Of a stretch of 64,000 bases of DNA, positions 26,211-35,333 are shown piece by piece. The notes under the pieces were generated by a model. The model saw nothing but the letters and a program-made list of their open reading frames with translations. It was not told where the DNA came from and ran no database searches. This DNA comes from Paenibacillus sp. (GTDB taxonomy: Bacteria > Bacillota > Bacilli > Paenibacillales > Paenibacillaceae), in the NCBI GenBank assembly GCA_023512345.1, contig JAILZT010000016.1:56311-120310 (forward strand), in the 5' to 3' direction. Each line of letters begins with the position of its first letter. Position 1 is the first letter of the stretch. The position numbers and the translations under genes are program-made.

Positions 26211-27743
26211 TTATTTTTTAGCGTTAGCTATTTGTCGATCTAAAGCCGTTTGATACGTCGATTTGATTTTTTCCACTTCGTATTTATCTAGTCCCTTTAC
26301 AAAAGCTTCCCATTCCGACATAGGTCTTTCGCCGAATATGAATTTAGTGGTTTCAGTGGTCCAGTATTTCCAGATCTGATCATTAGCAGGACCGATGGCA
26401 ATTCCCTCTTCCTCTGTCAGCATGGGAAGATCGCTGGATACCGGCATCCGGTATTTAGGAGATTCCAAGTAAGCGAGTTGTTCCTCTTCTTTCACCAGTG
26501 CCATCCATGCGTCAAAGTCAAACCATCCATAGGTAGCTGCTGTTTGAATCCCGGAGATTACCCGTAAATCAACTGCTTCTTTGTAATTGTCATTAAACTT
26601 TCGCTTACCACCTTCAACGGTATAGGTCTCACCTTCTTTACCCCAGCTTTGAATGTCTTTTCCTTTTTCAGAAAAGATATAATCCAGGTAACGTAATGAT
26701 GCGTCCAAATTTTTCGTCGTGGAAGCTACAGCTAATCCGTAAACCTCAGATCCGCCTTTAGGCAAATAGCCTTGAGTTCCGTCTCCAGCAGGAGGTGCCA
26801 TAAATTTTACGTTTCCTTCTGTTAGTTGATTATTCATAATTTCGATCTGACCAATAAATTGGACCGTAATGAACGATTTGTTCGTTGTCATGAATTGTGT
26901 CCAAGCCTTGTAGTCCATCGTCAACCAATCTGGTGGCATTAAGCCTTCTTTGACGAATTTGTTCAGCATTTCAACCAATGTTTTAGCAGCCGGGTCTTGC
27001 AATCCGAATTTCACTTTGGTCGGATCTTTAGGATCACGGTGAAGTTCCGGATATAGACCAAAAGAAGGTCCGATATAATTTAATGTGTTTAATCCATGAC
27101 GGACAACGAAGGGATAACTATCTGGATAAAGCTCCTTGAGCTTTTTAGCTGTCGTATATAACTCATCCCACGTTTTTGGTTCCGTAAGATTATTTTTTTG
27201 GAATATATCTTCTCTATAAAACCATACGGCCTGATTGCCTTCACCCGCACCATCATTAATGATGCTCAGGATTTGGCCTGACGGAGTAGTCACTCTTTCC
27301 TTCACATCCGGCTTACTATCCAAGTACGCCTTCACATTTGGCATTTTATCCATGTGTTGGGACAGATCTAGGAAAGCTCCTTGAGGACCGAATTTCTGCA
27401 CTTCTGCAGGGAAGACAGACAGAATATCGGGCATACTTCCTGATGATATCGCAAGTGCCAGTGACTCAGGTCCTGTAGCTAGAACTTGATCAACTGTAAT
27501 ATTCGTCTCTTCCTTGACCCATTTCCACACTCCCCAATCCTTCTTAGCTGGCCATCCTGTATTATTTTCTGTATAAATCTTAATCGTTGCCTCTTCTGGA
27601 AGAGTTGGAGCAGCACTTGCAGTCGTCGTTGGTTCAACTGAATTAGAAGGTTTTGTAGATGGTTCGGCGTTGTCTTTCGAACAAGCGGTAACCATCAGTG
27701 CCAATAACGCAAATGCAATCATTGAAGATTTAGTCTTTTTCAC
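26211..27743 (-). CDS. Extracellular solute-binding lipoprotein (LplA type)
   Basis: A 510-aa lipid-anchored binding protein. The signal ends with ALLALMVTACSKD, the Cys being the lipid site, followed by a Ser/Thr/Pro linker. The mature part follows the family-1 extracellular solute-binding layout of LplA proteins (TIKIYTENNTGWPAKKDWGV near residue 55; ILSIINDGAGEGNQAVWFYRED later). GTG at 27743 is preferred over an ATG two codons upstream because AGGGTGGG touches that ATG but is about 6 nt from GTG. It captures oligosaccharides released by the two secreted lyases for the following permeases. First gene of the operon, with the promoter/operator at 27768-27812. Confidence 0.92.
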   Translation of the reverse strand: MKKTKSSMIAFALLALMVTACSKDNAEPSTKPSNSVEPTTTASAAPTLPEEATIKIYTENNTGWPAKKDWGVWKWVKEETNITVDQVLATGPESLALAISSGSMPDILSVFPAEVQKFGPQGAFLDLSQHMDKMPNVKAYLDSKPDVKERVTTPSGQILSIINDGAGEGNQAVWFYREDIFQKNNLTEPKTWDELYTTAKKLKELYPDSYPFVVRHGLNTLNYIGPSFGLYPELHRDPKDPTKVKFGLQDPAAKTLVEMLNKFVKEGLMPPDWLTMDYKAWTQFMTTNKSFITVQFIGQIEIMNNQLTEGNVKFMAPPAGDGTQGYLPKGGSEVYGLAVASTTKNLDASLRYLDYIFSEKGKDIQSWGKEGETYTVEGGKRKFNDNYKEAVDLRVISGIQTAATYGWFDFDAWMALVKEEEQLAYLESPKYRMPVSSDLPMLTEEEGIAIGPANDQIWKYWTTETTKFIFGERPMSEWEAFVKGLDKYEVEKIKSTYQTALDRQIANAKK

Positions 27744-27767
27744 ACACATCCCACCCTTTTCTCATCA

Positions 27768-27812
27768 TTATAGTCATTCAAGTTGGTACTAATGGTCATA
27801 CAAGTTGATGCT
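27768..27812 (-). promoter_or_regulatory. Operon promoter with tandem direct repeats, likely AraC-regulator site
   Basis: TATAAT on the minus strand at 27768-27773 lies 19 bp before the operon's first gene. Directly upstream are TCATTCAAGTTGGTACT (27774-27790) and TCATACAAGTTGATGCT (27796-27812), 14 of 17 bases identical and 22 bp apart (two helical turns). Such direct repeats next to the -35 are typical AraC-activator sites. The rest of 27813-28060 holds no convincing gene; the only notable structure is a broken hairpin at 27970-28005 (ACCGG/CCGGT outside CCGTCC/GGACGG). Confidence 0.55.
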
Positions 27813-28060
27813 GGCATCGAACTCATATCCCATATCCTTGTGATAGCCTTATCATACGTAATGAGCTGATGCCAGTACATAAGCTGTTATCAGCAAAACC
27901 GATACTTTCTTCGAAATCTTAAATAAATACCATGTATTCGAAAAAAAGATAAGTTTAGAAACAAGAAGAACCGGCTGCTCCGTCCTTTTATGGACGGCAC
28001 CCGGTACTCGGAGAAATAGAAGGATAAATTATATTGTGAAACATATAAATTCTTATATTT

Positions 28061-28109
28061 AAAAAAAGATGGCAGGTTCGAAGGGAAAATCCCTAAATCC
28101 TGCCATCTT
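28061..28109 (-). terminator. Terminator of the AraC-family regulator gene
   Basis: AAGATGGCAGG (28066-28076) pairs with CCTGCCATCTT (28099-28109), with a smaller inner stem AGGGA/TCCCT. The A run at 28061-28067 is a U run on the transcribed minus strand. It lies 8 bp beyond the stop at 28117. Confidence 0.9.
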
Positions 28110-28116
28110 GTTGAGA

Positions 28117-30342
28117 TCAACCGGTATTCCCTGTGTGAGAATCCTTACTTTTCCGGTAATCATTTGGTGTGAGCCCTGTATATTTTTTAAACATTCGATT
28201 AAATGAAGTAATATTCCGGTATCCCACTGCTTCTGCTACTTCTTGGATTTTCAATGGGCTTCCCAACAGAAGAACAGTTGCTTCTCGGATCCGAACTTCA
28301 TTAATGTACTCAACCATATTGATTCCCGTTTTTTCTTTGAAATAGGTTGATAAATAACCACTGCTAATATTCAGTTTTTCGGCCAATGTGTCCAAATAAA
28401 TTTCATCAGCTAAATTCTTATTTATATAATCCATTACGAAGGAAGTAATACTATCCTTCTTTTCTTTCTTCTCCTGGATCACTTCGGAGATCAGCTTCAA
28501 CCACTGAAGTAGCAGGTTCTCCAGTTCCTTCGTTGTTATACATTCACGAATCTGTTCTTCCGAATTTGCTAGAATCTCGTTCAAACTTACTGGACTAATC
28601 ACATCGGAAGGAGCAGTTTGACGGATACTATCCACCACCGCATCAGCAAAACGCACCCAGGCCATAGCCGAGACCGTTTGACTGCCCCACTTCGTAAAAA
28701 AACGTTCCATTAAAAGCATTAAGTCTTCGAGGTTCCCCTCTTTTACATTTGCACGAAATGCTTTATCCTGTTCCTTCGTGAAACTGCAGACAAATGGTCT
28801 AACAGAAGATGAATCTAAGATTTCCGTTTCGTCAATCAGCCTGCGATTTGCGATCCGCTCATGGACTTGTTTATAAGCTTCGGGAACCTGATCAAAATGA
28901 TTAAATTTCGAAGTCATTGCGATAGTAATGATGCCACTGTCCAGATCATGATCGAACACTGACTTCATATTGGAAAGTAAATCTTGTAAATCCTCCAGCT
29001 CATCGATGAATACCATACTCATAATTTGATTATGCTCAATCTGAATCGTCAATGCTTCCTGGAAGGTCCGATTCAATTTAACTTCAATGAACACTTTAAT
29101 ATAATAAAGCCAGCTTTGGAAAGAACCCTGCACCCAGGATGCATTTTTCTTTTCTGCAACATGAAAAAGTATAAACACAAAGGGTTGATCAGAAAATTTG
29201 AGTTTTGCAATATCACTTTCGTGATTCCTGATATCTTTCAAATAATTGAAAAAGGCCCATTGCTTTAAGATCTTATCCTTATCATTAAACTGGCCGCTGA
29301 TCATTTCGAACTCATGGATTTTTGAACGATAAGGCTTGTCATCGTGGCTGCCACGCATGGAATGAATCAGCTTTTTTAACGGATTATTGATTCGAGCTGC
29401 TAAGAAAAAGGAGATTAGGATACTAACCAAAATCACTACCACAATGACCGCGATCATTGTAAAGTTGAGCCGTGTCTGAGAGCTCAACTGTTCCACAGGA
29501 AGTCGGTGAATATAGGTCATTCCGCTACCTGTTCCCGTCGAGTAGAAATGATATTTATCATCTAAAATAAATTCATTTTCTCCATACTCTTTTAGATTGT
29601 TCAATGGAGTAAAAGTCTCGGATGCTGAACGCTTAAACATCGTTTCTCCCATTGCATTGTAGATGATAAAATCATCTTCCATGGTCTGGTTGAACGCTTT
29701 ATACATTTTATCGGCATCAAGAAACACAGCCATATAAAAATCCTGATTATTATTTATCTTAAAAATGATTGGCATATACTCACCAAGATCACGCTCTCGA
29801 TCACGAAAAGAGTTCGTGAAAAAAGATTCAGTTGGAAACATCCGGTTCGTATAAGTTTCGTCAAATTGTTGGTTCCAAAATTCGAAAGGATATTTCTTGC
29901 TTTTCATAAATACGTTGAACATGGTATCAGGCGTTGTACTTGTACCTTTCTCCAGGACAAAATTATGTTTTTTGGAATAAAAAACAATGTTATCGATGAA
30001 TAAATAAGGATTCGTCACCCAGGTTTGAATATCATTGATGACTTCGGAGTAGTTGGAATAATGAGGTTCACGCTGTAAACGTTGGACAGATTCATTGAAG
30101 TAGAACAGAACCATTTGCTTTTTGATCATTTCCAAATGGTTCTCATAGTTTTCCATTGTATTGTGCAGCATGAGAGTGTTGTACTTGACGATTTCATCCC
30201 TGATATTATTTATAGATGCTGAAACGGCGTAGTAGGTCAAGGAACCAAGCAGTACAATAATACATAGAAATCCCGTTACTAGCTGCAGAAATAATGAGTT
30301 TAATTTCAATCGGAGGTAGCGCAGTGGCTCTAGTTTCTTCAT
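28117..30342 (-). CDS. Membrane-bound AraC-family regulator (YesN-like, cache sensor)
   Basis: A 741-aa one-component regulator. A helix near residues 15-40 (LFLQLVTGFLCIIVLLG) and another near 295-320 enclose an extracellular cache-type sensor; a HAMP-like and central region follow. The C-terminal 100 residues hold the AraC double helix-turn-helix (LAEKLNISSGYLSTYFKEKTG, then IQEVAEAVGYRNITSFNRMFKKYTGLTPNDYRK). The start at 30342 is chosen because a frame 29 codons longer lacks a signal-anchor-like beginning. In Bacillus and Paenibacillus such regulators sit beside LplA/LplB/YtcP operons and switch them on when the glycan appears; that is inferred here. Likely targets are the direct repeats at 27774-27812. 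Confidence 0.9.
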   Translation of the reverse strand: MKKLEPLRYLRLKLNSLFLQLVTGFLCIIVLLGSLTYYAVSASINNIRDEIVKYNTLMLHNTMENYENHLEMIKKQMVLFYFNESVQRLQREPHYSNYSEVINDIQTWVTNPYLFIDNIVFYSKKHNFVLEKGTSTTPDTMFNVFMKSKKYPFEFWNQQFDETYTNRMFPTESFFTNSFRDRERDLGEYMPIIFKINNNQDFYMAVFLDADKMYKAFNQTMEDDFIIYNAMGETMFKRSASETFTPLNNLKEYGENEFILDDKYHFYSTGTGSGMTYIHRLPVEQLSSQTRLNFTMIAVIVVVILVSILISFFLAARINNPLKKLIHSMRGSHDDKPYRSKIHEFEMISGQFNDKDKILKQWAFFNYLKDIRNHESDIAKLKFSDQPFVFILFHVAEKKNASWVQGSFQSWLYYIKVFIEVKLNRTFQEALTIQIEHNQIMSMVFIDELEDLQDLLSNMKSVFDHDLDSGIITIAMTSKFNHFDQVPEAYKQVHERIANRRLIDETEILDSSSVRPFVCSFTKEQDKAFRANVKEGNLEDLMLLMERFFTKWGSQTVSAMAWVRFADAVVDSIRQTAPSDVISPVSLNEILANSEEQIRECITTKELENLLLQWLKLISEVIQEKKEKKDSITSFVMDYINKNLADEIYLDTLAEKLNISSGYLSTYFKEKTGINMVEYINEVRIREATVLLLGSPLKIQEVAEAVGYRNITSFNRMFKKYTGLTPNDYRKSKDSHTGNTG

Positions 30343-30438
30343 TATACCCCCACCCTTCCTGCACTTGCATATTGGAAACGCTTTGATAGGATCTCTTATC
30401 ATACTAAGTAGTGTCATGCAACATGTCAAATTTGAAGG

Positions 30439-31437
30439 TTATGACATCACATGAAGTCTGGATAGATCAACTTCCCCATGCAGTTGTTTTCCTTGTACAA
30501 ACCGTTCAAGCTCACGTATAACATAATTGCCGACTCTGAACAGTCCATTGTTTGTTGCACCAGCAATATGGGGGATCAACGTAACATTCGGCAGCGAACG
30601 GAATGGATGATTCATCTCCGGCGGCTCGAGTTGAGTGACATCTAGACAAGCCCACAATCGCCCCTTCTGTAATTCCGTCACAAGTGCTTCTTCATCAATC
30701 AGCGATCCCCTAGCCGTATTTATTAATATTGCATTATCCTTCATCAGCTTTAAAGTCCGTTCGTTCAACATGTGATTGGTCTCTGGTATGGAAGGTGCAT
30801 GGATCGAGACGACATCTGATTGCATAAGAAGCTGATCCAGTTCGACTTTCACGGCCCCCATCTCGGTAATTTTCTCTTCAGAAACGAATGGATCATATAC
30901 TAAAACTCTGACGTCAAACGATTTCAGCAAGCGGATGAAATGAGCTCCCGACATACCTGAACCTATGACCCCAATAGTCACCTCATAGAGTTCACGTACA
31001 AGTTCACGCTGCTTTTCCCACTCCCCCTCCCGAGTATTACGGGCAAGCTGCCAAATATTTTTGAGCGAAACGATGGTCAAACCCAGCGTGGTTTCAGCTA
31101 CTCCCTGTGCTAATGCGTCATTCGCACTACAGACTCGGATTCCCAATGAGATTACCTCTCGACTCATAATAGGTTTGACCGAGCCCGCCGCATGAGCGAT
31201 CAATTTTAAATGAGGGCAACGATACAGTACTTCTGCATCCAACGCAGGACATCCCCATGAAGTAATGGCGATATCTGCCCCTGCAAGCAGCTCAGCCGCT
31301 TCTTCTTTAGTTGGAACGCCCTTTTTAGGATTAATACGTAAGTTGCCGAGCTGTCGAAGTTGTTCCAATTGATTATTACTAAAAACCCGCTCGGTATAAT
31401 CTAAACCTTGAACCATAACTATATCCAGCCTCTTCAT
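30439..31437 (-). CDS. D-isomer-specific 2-hydroxyacid dehydrogenase
   Basis: A 332-aa NAD-dependent dehydrogenase. The nucleotide loop is GVIGSGMSGAHFIRLL near residue 150, followed by the acidic VLVYDPF strand. SVHAPSIPETNHML and ILINTARGSLIDEEAL supply the conserved Arg, and LIPHIAGAT the catalytic His. These enzymes interconvert 2-keto and D-2-hydroxy acids. ATG at 31437 overlaps the stop of the upstream hydrolase gene (ATGA), so the genes are coupled. Last gene of the second operon, 96 bp before the regulator gene at 30342. Confidence 0.9.
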   Translation of the reverse strand: MKRLDIVMVQGLDYTERVFSNNQLEQLRQLGNLRINPKKGVPTKEEAAELLAGADIAITSWGCPALDAEVLYRCPHLKLIAHAAGSVKPIMSREVISLGIRVCSANDALAQGVAETTLGLTIVSLKNIWQLARNTREGEWEKQRELVRELYEVTIGVIGSGMSGAHFIRLLKSFDVRVLVYDPFVSEEKITEMGAVKVELDQLLMQSDVVSIHAPSIPETNHMLNERTLKLMKDNAILINTARGSLIDEEALVTELQKGRLWACLDVTQLEPPEMNHPFRSLPNVTLIPHIAGATNNGLFRVGNYVIRELERFVQGKQLHGEVDLSRLHVMS

Positions 31438-32501
31438 CTTAACGTCTCCCCGTCTGTAGTTTGATCTTGCGTATTTCCCAACCATTGATCCAAGAATAAA
31501 TAAGCTAACATCCGTATCTCCTGTGGAAAGTCATGCCCGCCCACTCCCATAAATGACTGGAAGCAATCTTCCTTACCTAACCAACGGTAGAGCTTCTTCA
31601 GTTCAAGATTCCCTTCCCCAACAGACTTCCAATGAGGAAAGATATGATCATCTTGACCGGCATAGCTAAAAAATGGTGTAGGAGCGCATAAAGCGATAAT
31701 TTCATGAAAATCAAATGGAACTTGATCTTTTTGTAAATCTGCTGAAATCTTTGGAATATGGGTGTAAGGGTAACTACGATAAGTCCAATGCTCAGGATCA
31801 GGGGCTCCGGTAAAAGGACTAAAACCACAGCTGGATACAACAGCCTTAATTCGATCATCTACACCGGCAAGAAAGTAAGCATTGTAAGCTCCAAATGAAT
31901 GTCCAATAGCTCCGATCGCATCTGGATTAACAACTTCCAGTGAACATAGCACATCAATCCCCTGTCTATGATCTGTAATGTTCTTGGCTACAGTTGACCA
32001 TCCCGGATGCTGCTCGTAAAAAGGATCACTGTTAAATGCCGCTTTGCCCGGATAAATTCGTTCACCGGCAGTCAACGCATCAGGCGCAAGCACCACATAT
32101 CCTCTTTCAACCAGCTCGATGGCATATTTACGGTTCTTTCTTCCTGAAGAAAGAGAAATATCATCCTTACCGTACTCAATTGTGGGATGCATGGCAATAA
32201 CTGCCGGATGCCTCTTTCTAGGCAGACTATTGAATTCATTTTCATTAGGAATTAATAGGTAAGCAGTAACTCTATCTCCATAGACCGAATCGTATTGAAT
32301 ATGAAGCCGGTTATGACTCTGAGTCTTACTTTGGGAGTTAATCTTCAAGCGTAAGGGTACATTTGCTGGAATCCCGCCGATGTAATCCAACCAGATTTTT
32401 CGAATTTCAGTGAGTTTCTCTATCCACTGTTCATAGTTGTCTATTCCTTTTAACAGCGGAGGAATACCCGATTGGTTCATATGCGATAATTTATACGCCA
32501 T
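31434..32501 (-). CDS. Alpha/beta hydrolase (acetyl-xylan-esterase / dienelactone-hydrolase-like)
   Basis: A 355-aa hydrolase. The nucleophile elbow is IGHSFGAYNAYFLAG (Ser in GHSFG), an Asp in YAGQDDHIFPHW and a His in GVGGHDFPQ complete a plausible triad. PAVIAMHPTIEYGKDD holds the oxyanion loop. No signal peptide, so it acts in the cytoplasm. GGGTGGGG lies 8 nt before ATG at 32501; a start 17 codons earlier lacks a ribosome site. It could remove acyl or ester groups from the compound handled by this operon; the true substrate is open. Confidence 0.82.
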   Translation of the reverse strand: MAYKLSHMNQSGIPPLLKGIDNYEQWIEKLTEIRKIWLDYIGGIPANVPLRLKINSQSKTQSHNRLHIQYDSVYGDRVTAYLLIPNENEFNSLPRKRHPAVIAMHPTIEYGKDDISLSSGRKNRKYAIELVERGYVVLAPDALTAGERIYPGKAAFNSDPFYEQHPGWSTVAKNITDHRQGIDVLCSLEVVNPDAIGAIGHSFGAYNAYFLAGVDDRIKAVVSSCGFSPFTGAPDPEHWTYRSYPYTHIPKISADLQKDQVPFDFHEIIALCAPTPFFSYAGQDDHIFPHWKSVGEGNLELKKLYRWLGKEDCFQSFMGVGGHDFPQEIRMLAYLFLDQWLGNTQDQTTDGETLR

Positions 32502-32557
32502 GGCTGGGTCCCCACCCTTTCGTTTATAGGAGAAATATTCATTCGTTTTCATTAAGA

Positions 32558-33721
32558 TTACCCATGCAACCGCTCAAGAGCAATACCTGCCAGTATTGAT
32601 GCTCCCAGCGGTATGCAATCTTCATTCAAGTTAAATTTCGGATGATGGAGTCCATAAGCCAGCTGTGCATTGGTGTTAGGGCCCGAACCCAGCCAGAAAA
32701 AGCAGCCAGGTACCTTTTCCAAATACAAGGAAAAATCCTCACCTGCCAGGGTTGGGTTCGCTGTAATCCTGCGGGGCCGACCAATCATTCGGTCGATGAC
32801 GGCTTCTACATGCTGGACGCAGCGTTTATCATTAACTAATACCGGAACCTGTGGAATGTATTGAACAAGTGCCTTGCAACGGTAAGCTTCCGCAGTTCGT
32901 TCCACAAGCCGGAGGATCATATCCGGGATCGAACGCTGTACATCGGGATTGAAGGTTCGGACTGTTCCTGTCAATTCGACGCTATGCGGGATGACATTGT
33001 TGGCCTCTCCGGCATGAATGCTTCCTATTGTAATAACGACCGGATTGAAGGGGGAGATTTCTCTGCTTACGGCCGTTTGAAGTGACATAATGATGGCTGA
33101 AGCGCATACGATAGGATCGATGCTTTGATCGGGAATCGCTCCATGTCCTCCTTTGCCCTCCAGTGTAATCTCAAGTCGGTCTACGGAACCCATCTGCGCA
33201 CTCGAACCTGTAGCCGCCTCGCCTGCGGCCAAAGTAGGCAAATTATGAAGCCCGTATATTTCATCCACCCCATCCAACGCCCCTTCTTCGATCATTGCCT
33301 TGGCACCTGCGTTGATCTCTTCAGCCGATTGGAACAATAGTCGGACTGTCCCGACGAATTTGCGACCCGCAAGCAGTCTGGCGGCTCCGATAAGGATGGC
33401 AGTATGTGCATCATGACCGCAAGCGTGCATCACACCCGGTCGAGAGGATGCATATTCCAATCCGGTGTCCTCCTGAATCGGAAGAGCATCCATATCCGCC
33501 CGGAGCGCAATTATCCGACCAGGGTTGCCGCCGTACACATCGGCTATGATTCCATATCCCCCCACTCCCGTTCTAAAAGACAAACCCAGTGCCTTCAAGC
33601 TATCTGCCACTTTGGCCGCTGTTTCAGACTCTTGGAAACTTAGTTCAGGATTTCGGTGGAGATCCCTTCTAAATGCTATTAAGTCCGCTTCGATTTGCCT
33701 GCCTGCATCCAATAAGCTCAT
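32558..33721 (-). CDS. M20-family amidohydrolase (N-acyl-amino-acid / hippurate hydrolase type)
   Basis: A 387-aa dinuclear-metal amidohydrolase. HACGHDAHTAILIGAARLL provides metal ligands, AEEINAGAKAMIEEGAL the catalytic Glu pair, and LHNLPTLAAGEAATG and GKGGHGAIPDQSIDP the dimerisation-lid part. The final GEDFSLYLEKVPGCFFWLG is the standard C-terminal metal-site block. It releases an amino acid from an N-acyl compound. ATG at 33721 lies just past the stop of the serine dehydratase alpha gene. Next to the serine dehydratase it suggests hydrolysis of an N-acyl-serine-like product. Confidence 0.9.
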   Translation of the reverse strand: MSLLDAGRQIEADLIAFRRDLHRNPELSFQESETAAKVADSLKALGLSFRTGVGGYGIIADVYGGNPGRIIALRADMDALPIQEDTGLEYASSRPGVMHACGHDAHTAILIGAARLLAGRKFVGTVRLLFQSAEEINAGAKAMIEEGALDGVDEIYGLHNLPTLAAGEAATGSSAQMGSVDRLEITLEGKGGHGAIPDQSIDPIVCASAIIMSLQTAVSREISPFNPVVITIGSIHAGEANNVIPHSVELTGTVRTFNPDVQRSIPDMILRLVERTAEAYRCKALVQYIPQVPVLVNDKRCVQHVEAVIDRMIGRPRRITANPTLAGEDFSLYLEKVPGCFFWLGSGPNTNAQLAYGLHHPKFNLNEDCIPLGASILAGIALERLHG

Positions 33722-33722
33722 C

Positions 33723-34640
33723 TCATGTCGGGTCCCCTTCACCATCGGAATTTCCGGTCTGATCAACACTCCCGTACAGACTTTTCATGATCTTTTTTCC
33801 GGTTGGTGTCTGTGCCAACCCTCCCTTGGCCGTTTCTCGGTACATGTCTGGCATAGAGCTTCCGACTTCAAGCATAACTTGAATGACTTCGTCTGATGGA
33901 ATCACACTTTTGACACCAGAAAGGGCCATATCCGCTGCAGCTAGTGCTGTTACCGCACCGAAACCGTTGCGGACAATACACGGAATTTCCACAAGTCCGC
34001 CTACGGGATCACATATTAAACCAAGTGAATTTTTCAAAGCCAGACCTACAGCATGAACTGATTGCTCGGGTGTTCCGCCTCGCAATTCCGTTAATGCTCC
34101 TGCTGCCATTCCTATGGCTGAACCCACTTCCGCTTGGCACCCTCCTTCAGCTCCAGAAACAAAGGAGTTATTAGCAATTACGTAACCGATAGCCCCTGCG
34201 CTGAACAATCCCATGACAAGCAATTTATCATCCCAGCCGAATCGCTCTTGTGAACTTACGAACACACCGGGAATGATCCCGCATGATCCTGCAGTGGGTG
34301 TAGCAATAATTCGTCCCATCGAAGCATTTACCTCAGAGACGGACAAAGCATAGGCCAAAGCAGTAGAAGCTTCCAATCCCAATGACGGCTGACCAGATTG
34401 CAGATTATCCCATACCCGTTTTGCGTCTCCACCTGTTAAGCCGCTTCTTGACACTACATTCTCTGTTAATCCTTTTTTCACGGCTTCCTTCATAATCTGG
34501 TAATACTCAGCCATTTGGTCATATGTCTGCTGTTCACTTTGCCCGGATTCCAACGCCTGTTCTTGCAACATATACTGTCCTATGGATAACTTTTCAAGAG
34601 TGCATATTTCAAACAATTGCTTAAGTGACGTGAAGTTCAC
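33723..34640 (-). CDS. sdaAA: L-serine dehydratase, alpha subunit
   Basis: The 305-aa alpha chain of the two-subunit Gram-positive L-serine ammonia-lyase, which turns L-serine into pyruvate and ammonia using a 4Fe-4S cluster. The Cys residues for the cluster appear in GSCGIIPGVF, SGAEGGCQAEVGSA and ICDPVGGLVEIPCIVRNG. Start is GTG, overlapping the beta-subunit stop (GTGA), so the two chains are made in equal amounts. Here it sits in a catabolic operon rather than alone, so it likely uses serine released by the neighbouring enzymes. Confidence 0.93.
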   Translation of the reverse strand: MNFTSLKQLFEICTLEKLSIGQYMLQEQALESGQSEQQTYDQMAEYYQIMKEAVKKGLTENVVSRSGLTGGDAKRVWDNLQSGQPSLGLEASTALAYALSVSEVNASMGRIIATPTAGSCGIIPGVFVSSQERFGWDDKLLVMGLFSAGAIGYVIANNSFVSGAEGGCQAEVGSAIGMAAGALTELRGGTPEQSVHAVGLALKNSLGLICDPVGGLVEIPCIVRNGFGAVTALAAADMALSGVKSVIPSDEVIQVMLEVGSSMPDMYRETAKGGLAQTPTGKKIMKSLYGSVDQTGNSDGEGDPT

Positions 34641-35314
34641 GCGATTCCCCCCCTTTGGTTAACAGTACAAAACCGATGTGTGTTCGGCAACGCTGAAAGG
34701 GACTGAACCACGGAATCTGGGATCTCCTCATCCGTTTCAATAACAGTCAGGGCGTCACCCTTCCGTGATTTCCGGTCCACATCCATGTAACCTATATTGA
34801 CGCCTGAGCTGCACAGAATACGGGTTACATCGGCAATCATACCGGTTCGATCATCATGAAAAATCAATAAGGTTGGGTACATAGTGGTGAATCTCACATC
34901 AAATTCGTTCACGCTATTAATTTCAATATTTCCACCGCCAATGGACGAGCCTGTTATCCGATCCTCTCGGGAGACTCCCCGCAGGATAATTGTTACAGTA
35001 TTCGGATGCACGGCAGGTTTAACTGCCGTTCTGAATTCAATTTGGATGCCAGCCCCATGAGCCGTAACCAGTGAATCACGAATTCGTGGATCATCAGGGA
35101 TATAATCGAGAATTCCACCCACAATAGCCGCATCGGTTCCATGTCCGCGATAGGTATCTGCGAAGGAGCCGTATAGTACAATCTCGGCAAACTCGGGTAA
35201 CGCCCCGAAAATGCTGCGTGCGGCCCGCCCCAATCTCGCAGCACCGGCGGTGTGGGAGCTGGAGGGCCCGATCATGCTCGGCCCGATGATGGAGAATACA
35301 TCTTTGAAGCGCAT
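34637..35314 (-). CDS. sdaAB: L-serine dehydratase, beta subunit
   Basis: The 225-aa beta chain. The N-terminal GPSMIGPSSSHTAGAARLGR is the family's near-invariant block. The C-terminus is an ACT domain (residues about 145-225, TLLIFHDDRTGMIADVTRIL and VIETDEEI), which binds or senses serine in family members. The length is normal. It is 19 bp downstream of the DapA-like gene and overlaps the alpha chain by 4 bp. Confidence 0.93.
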   Translation of the reverse strand: MRFKDVFSIIGPSMIGPSSSHTAGAARLGRAARSIFGALPEFAEIVLYGSFADTYRGHGTDAAIVGGILDYIPDDPRIRDSLVTAHGAGIQIEFRTAVKPAVHPNTVTIILRGVSREDRITGSSIGGGNIEINSVNEFDVRFTTMYPTLLIFHDDRTGMIADVTRILCSSGVNIGYMDVDRKSRKGDALTVIETDEEIPDSVVQSLSALPNTHRFCTVNQRGGIA

Positions 35315-35333
35315 TCCAGATCCCTCGTTTCAC

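Noticed and set aside
27890..28120. 76-codon frame (minus) between the binding-protein and regulator genes
   Set aside because: No ribosome site, odd Phe/Arg/Tyr-rich composition, and it runs through the terminator hairpin at 28061-28109.
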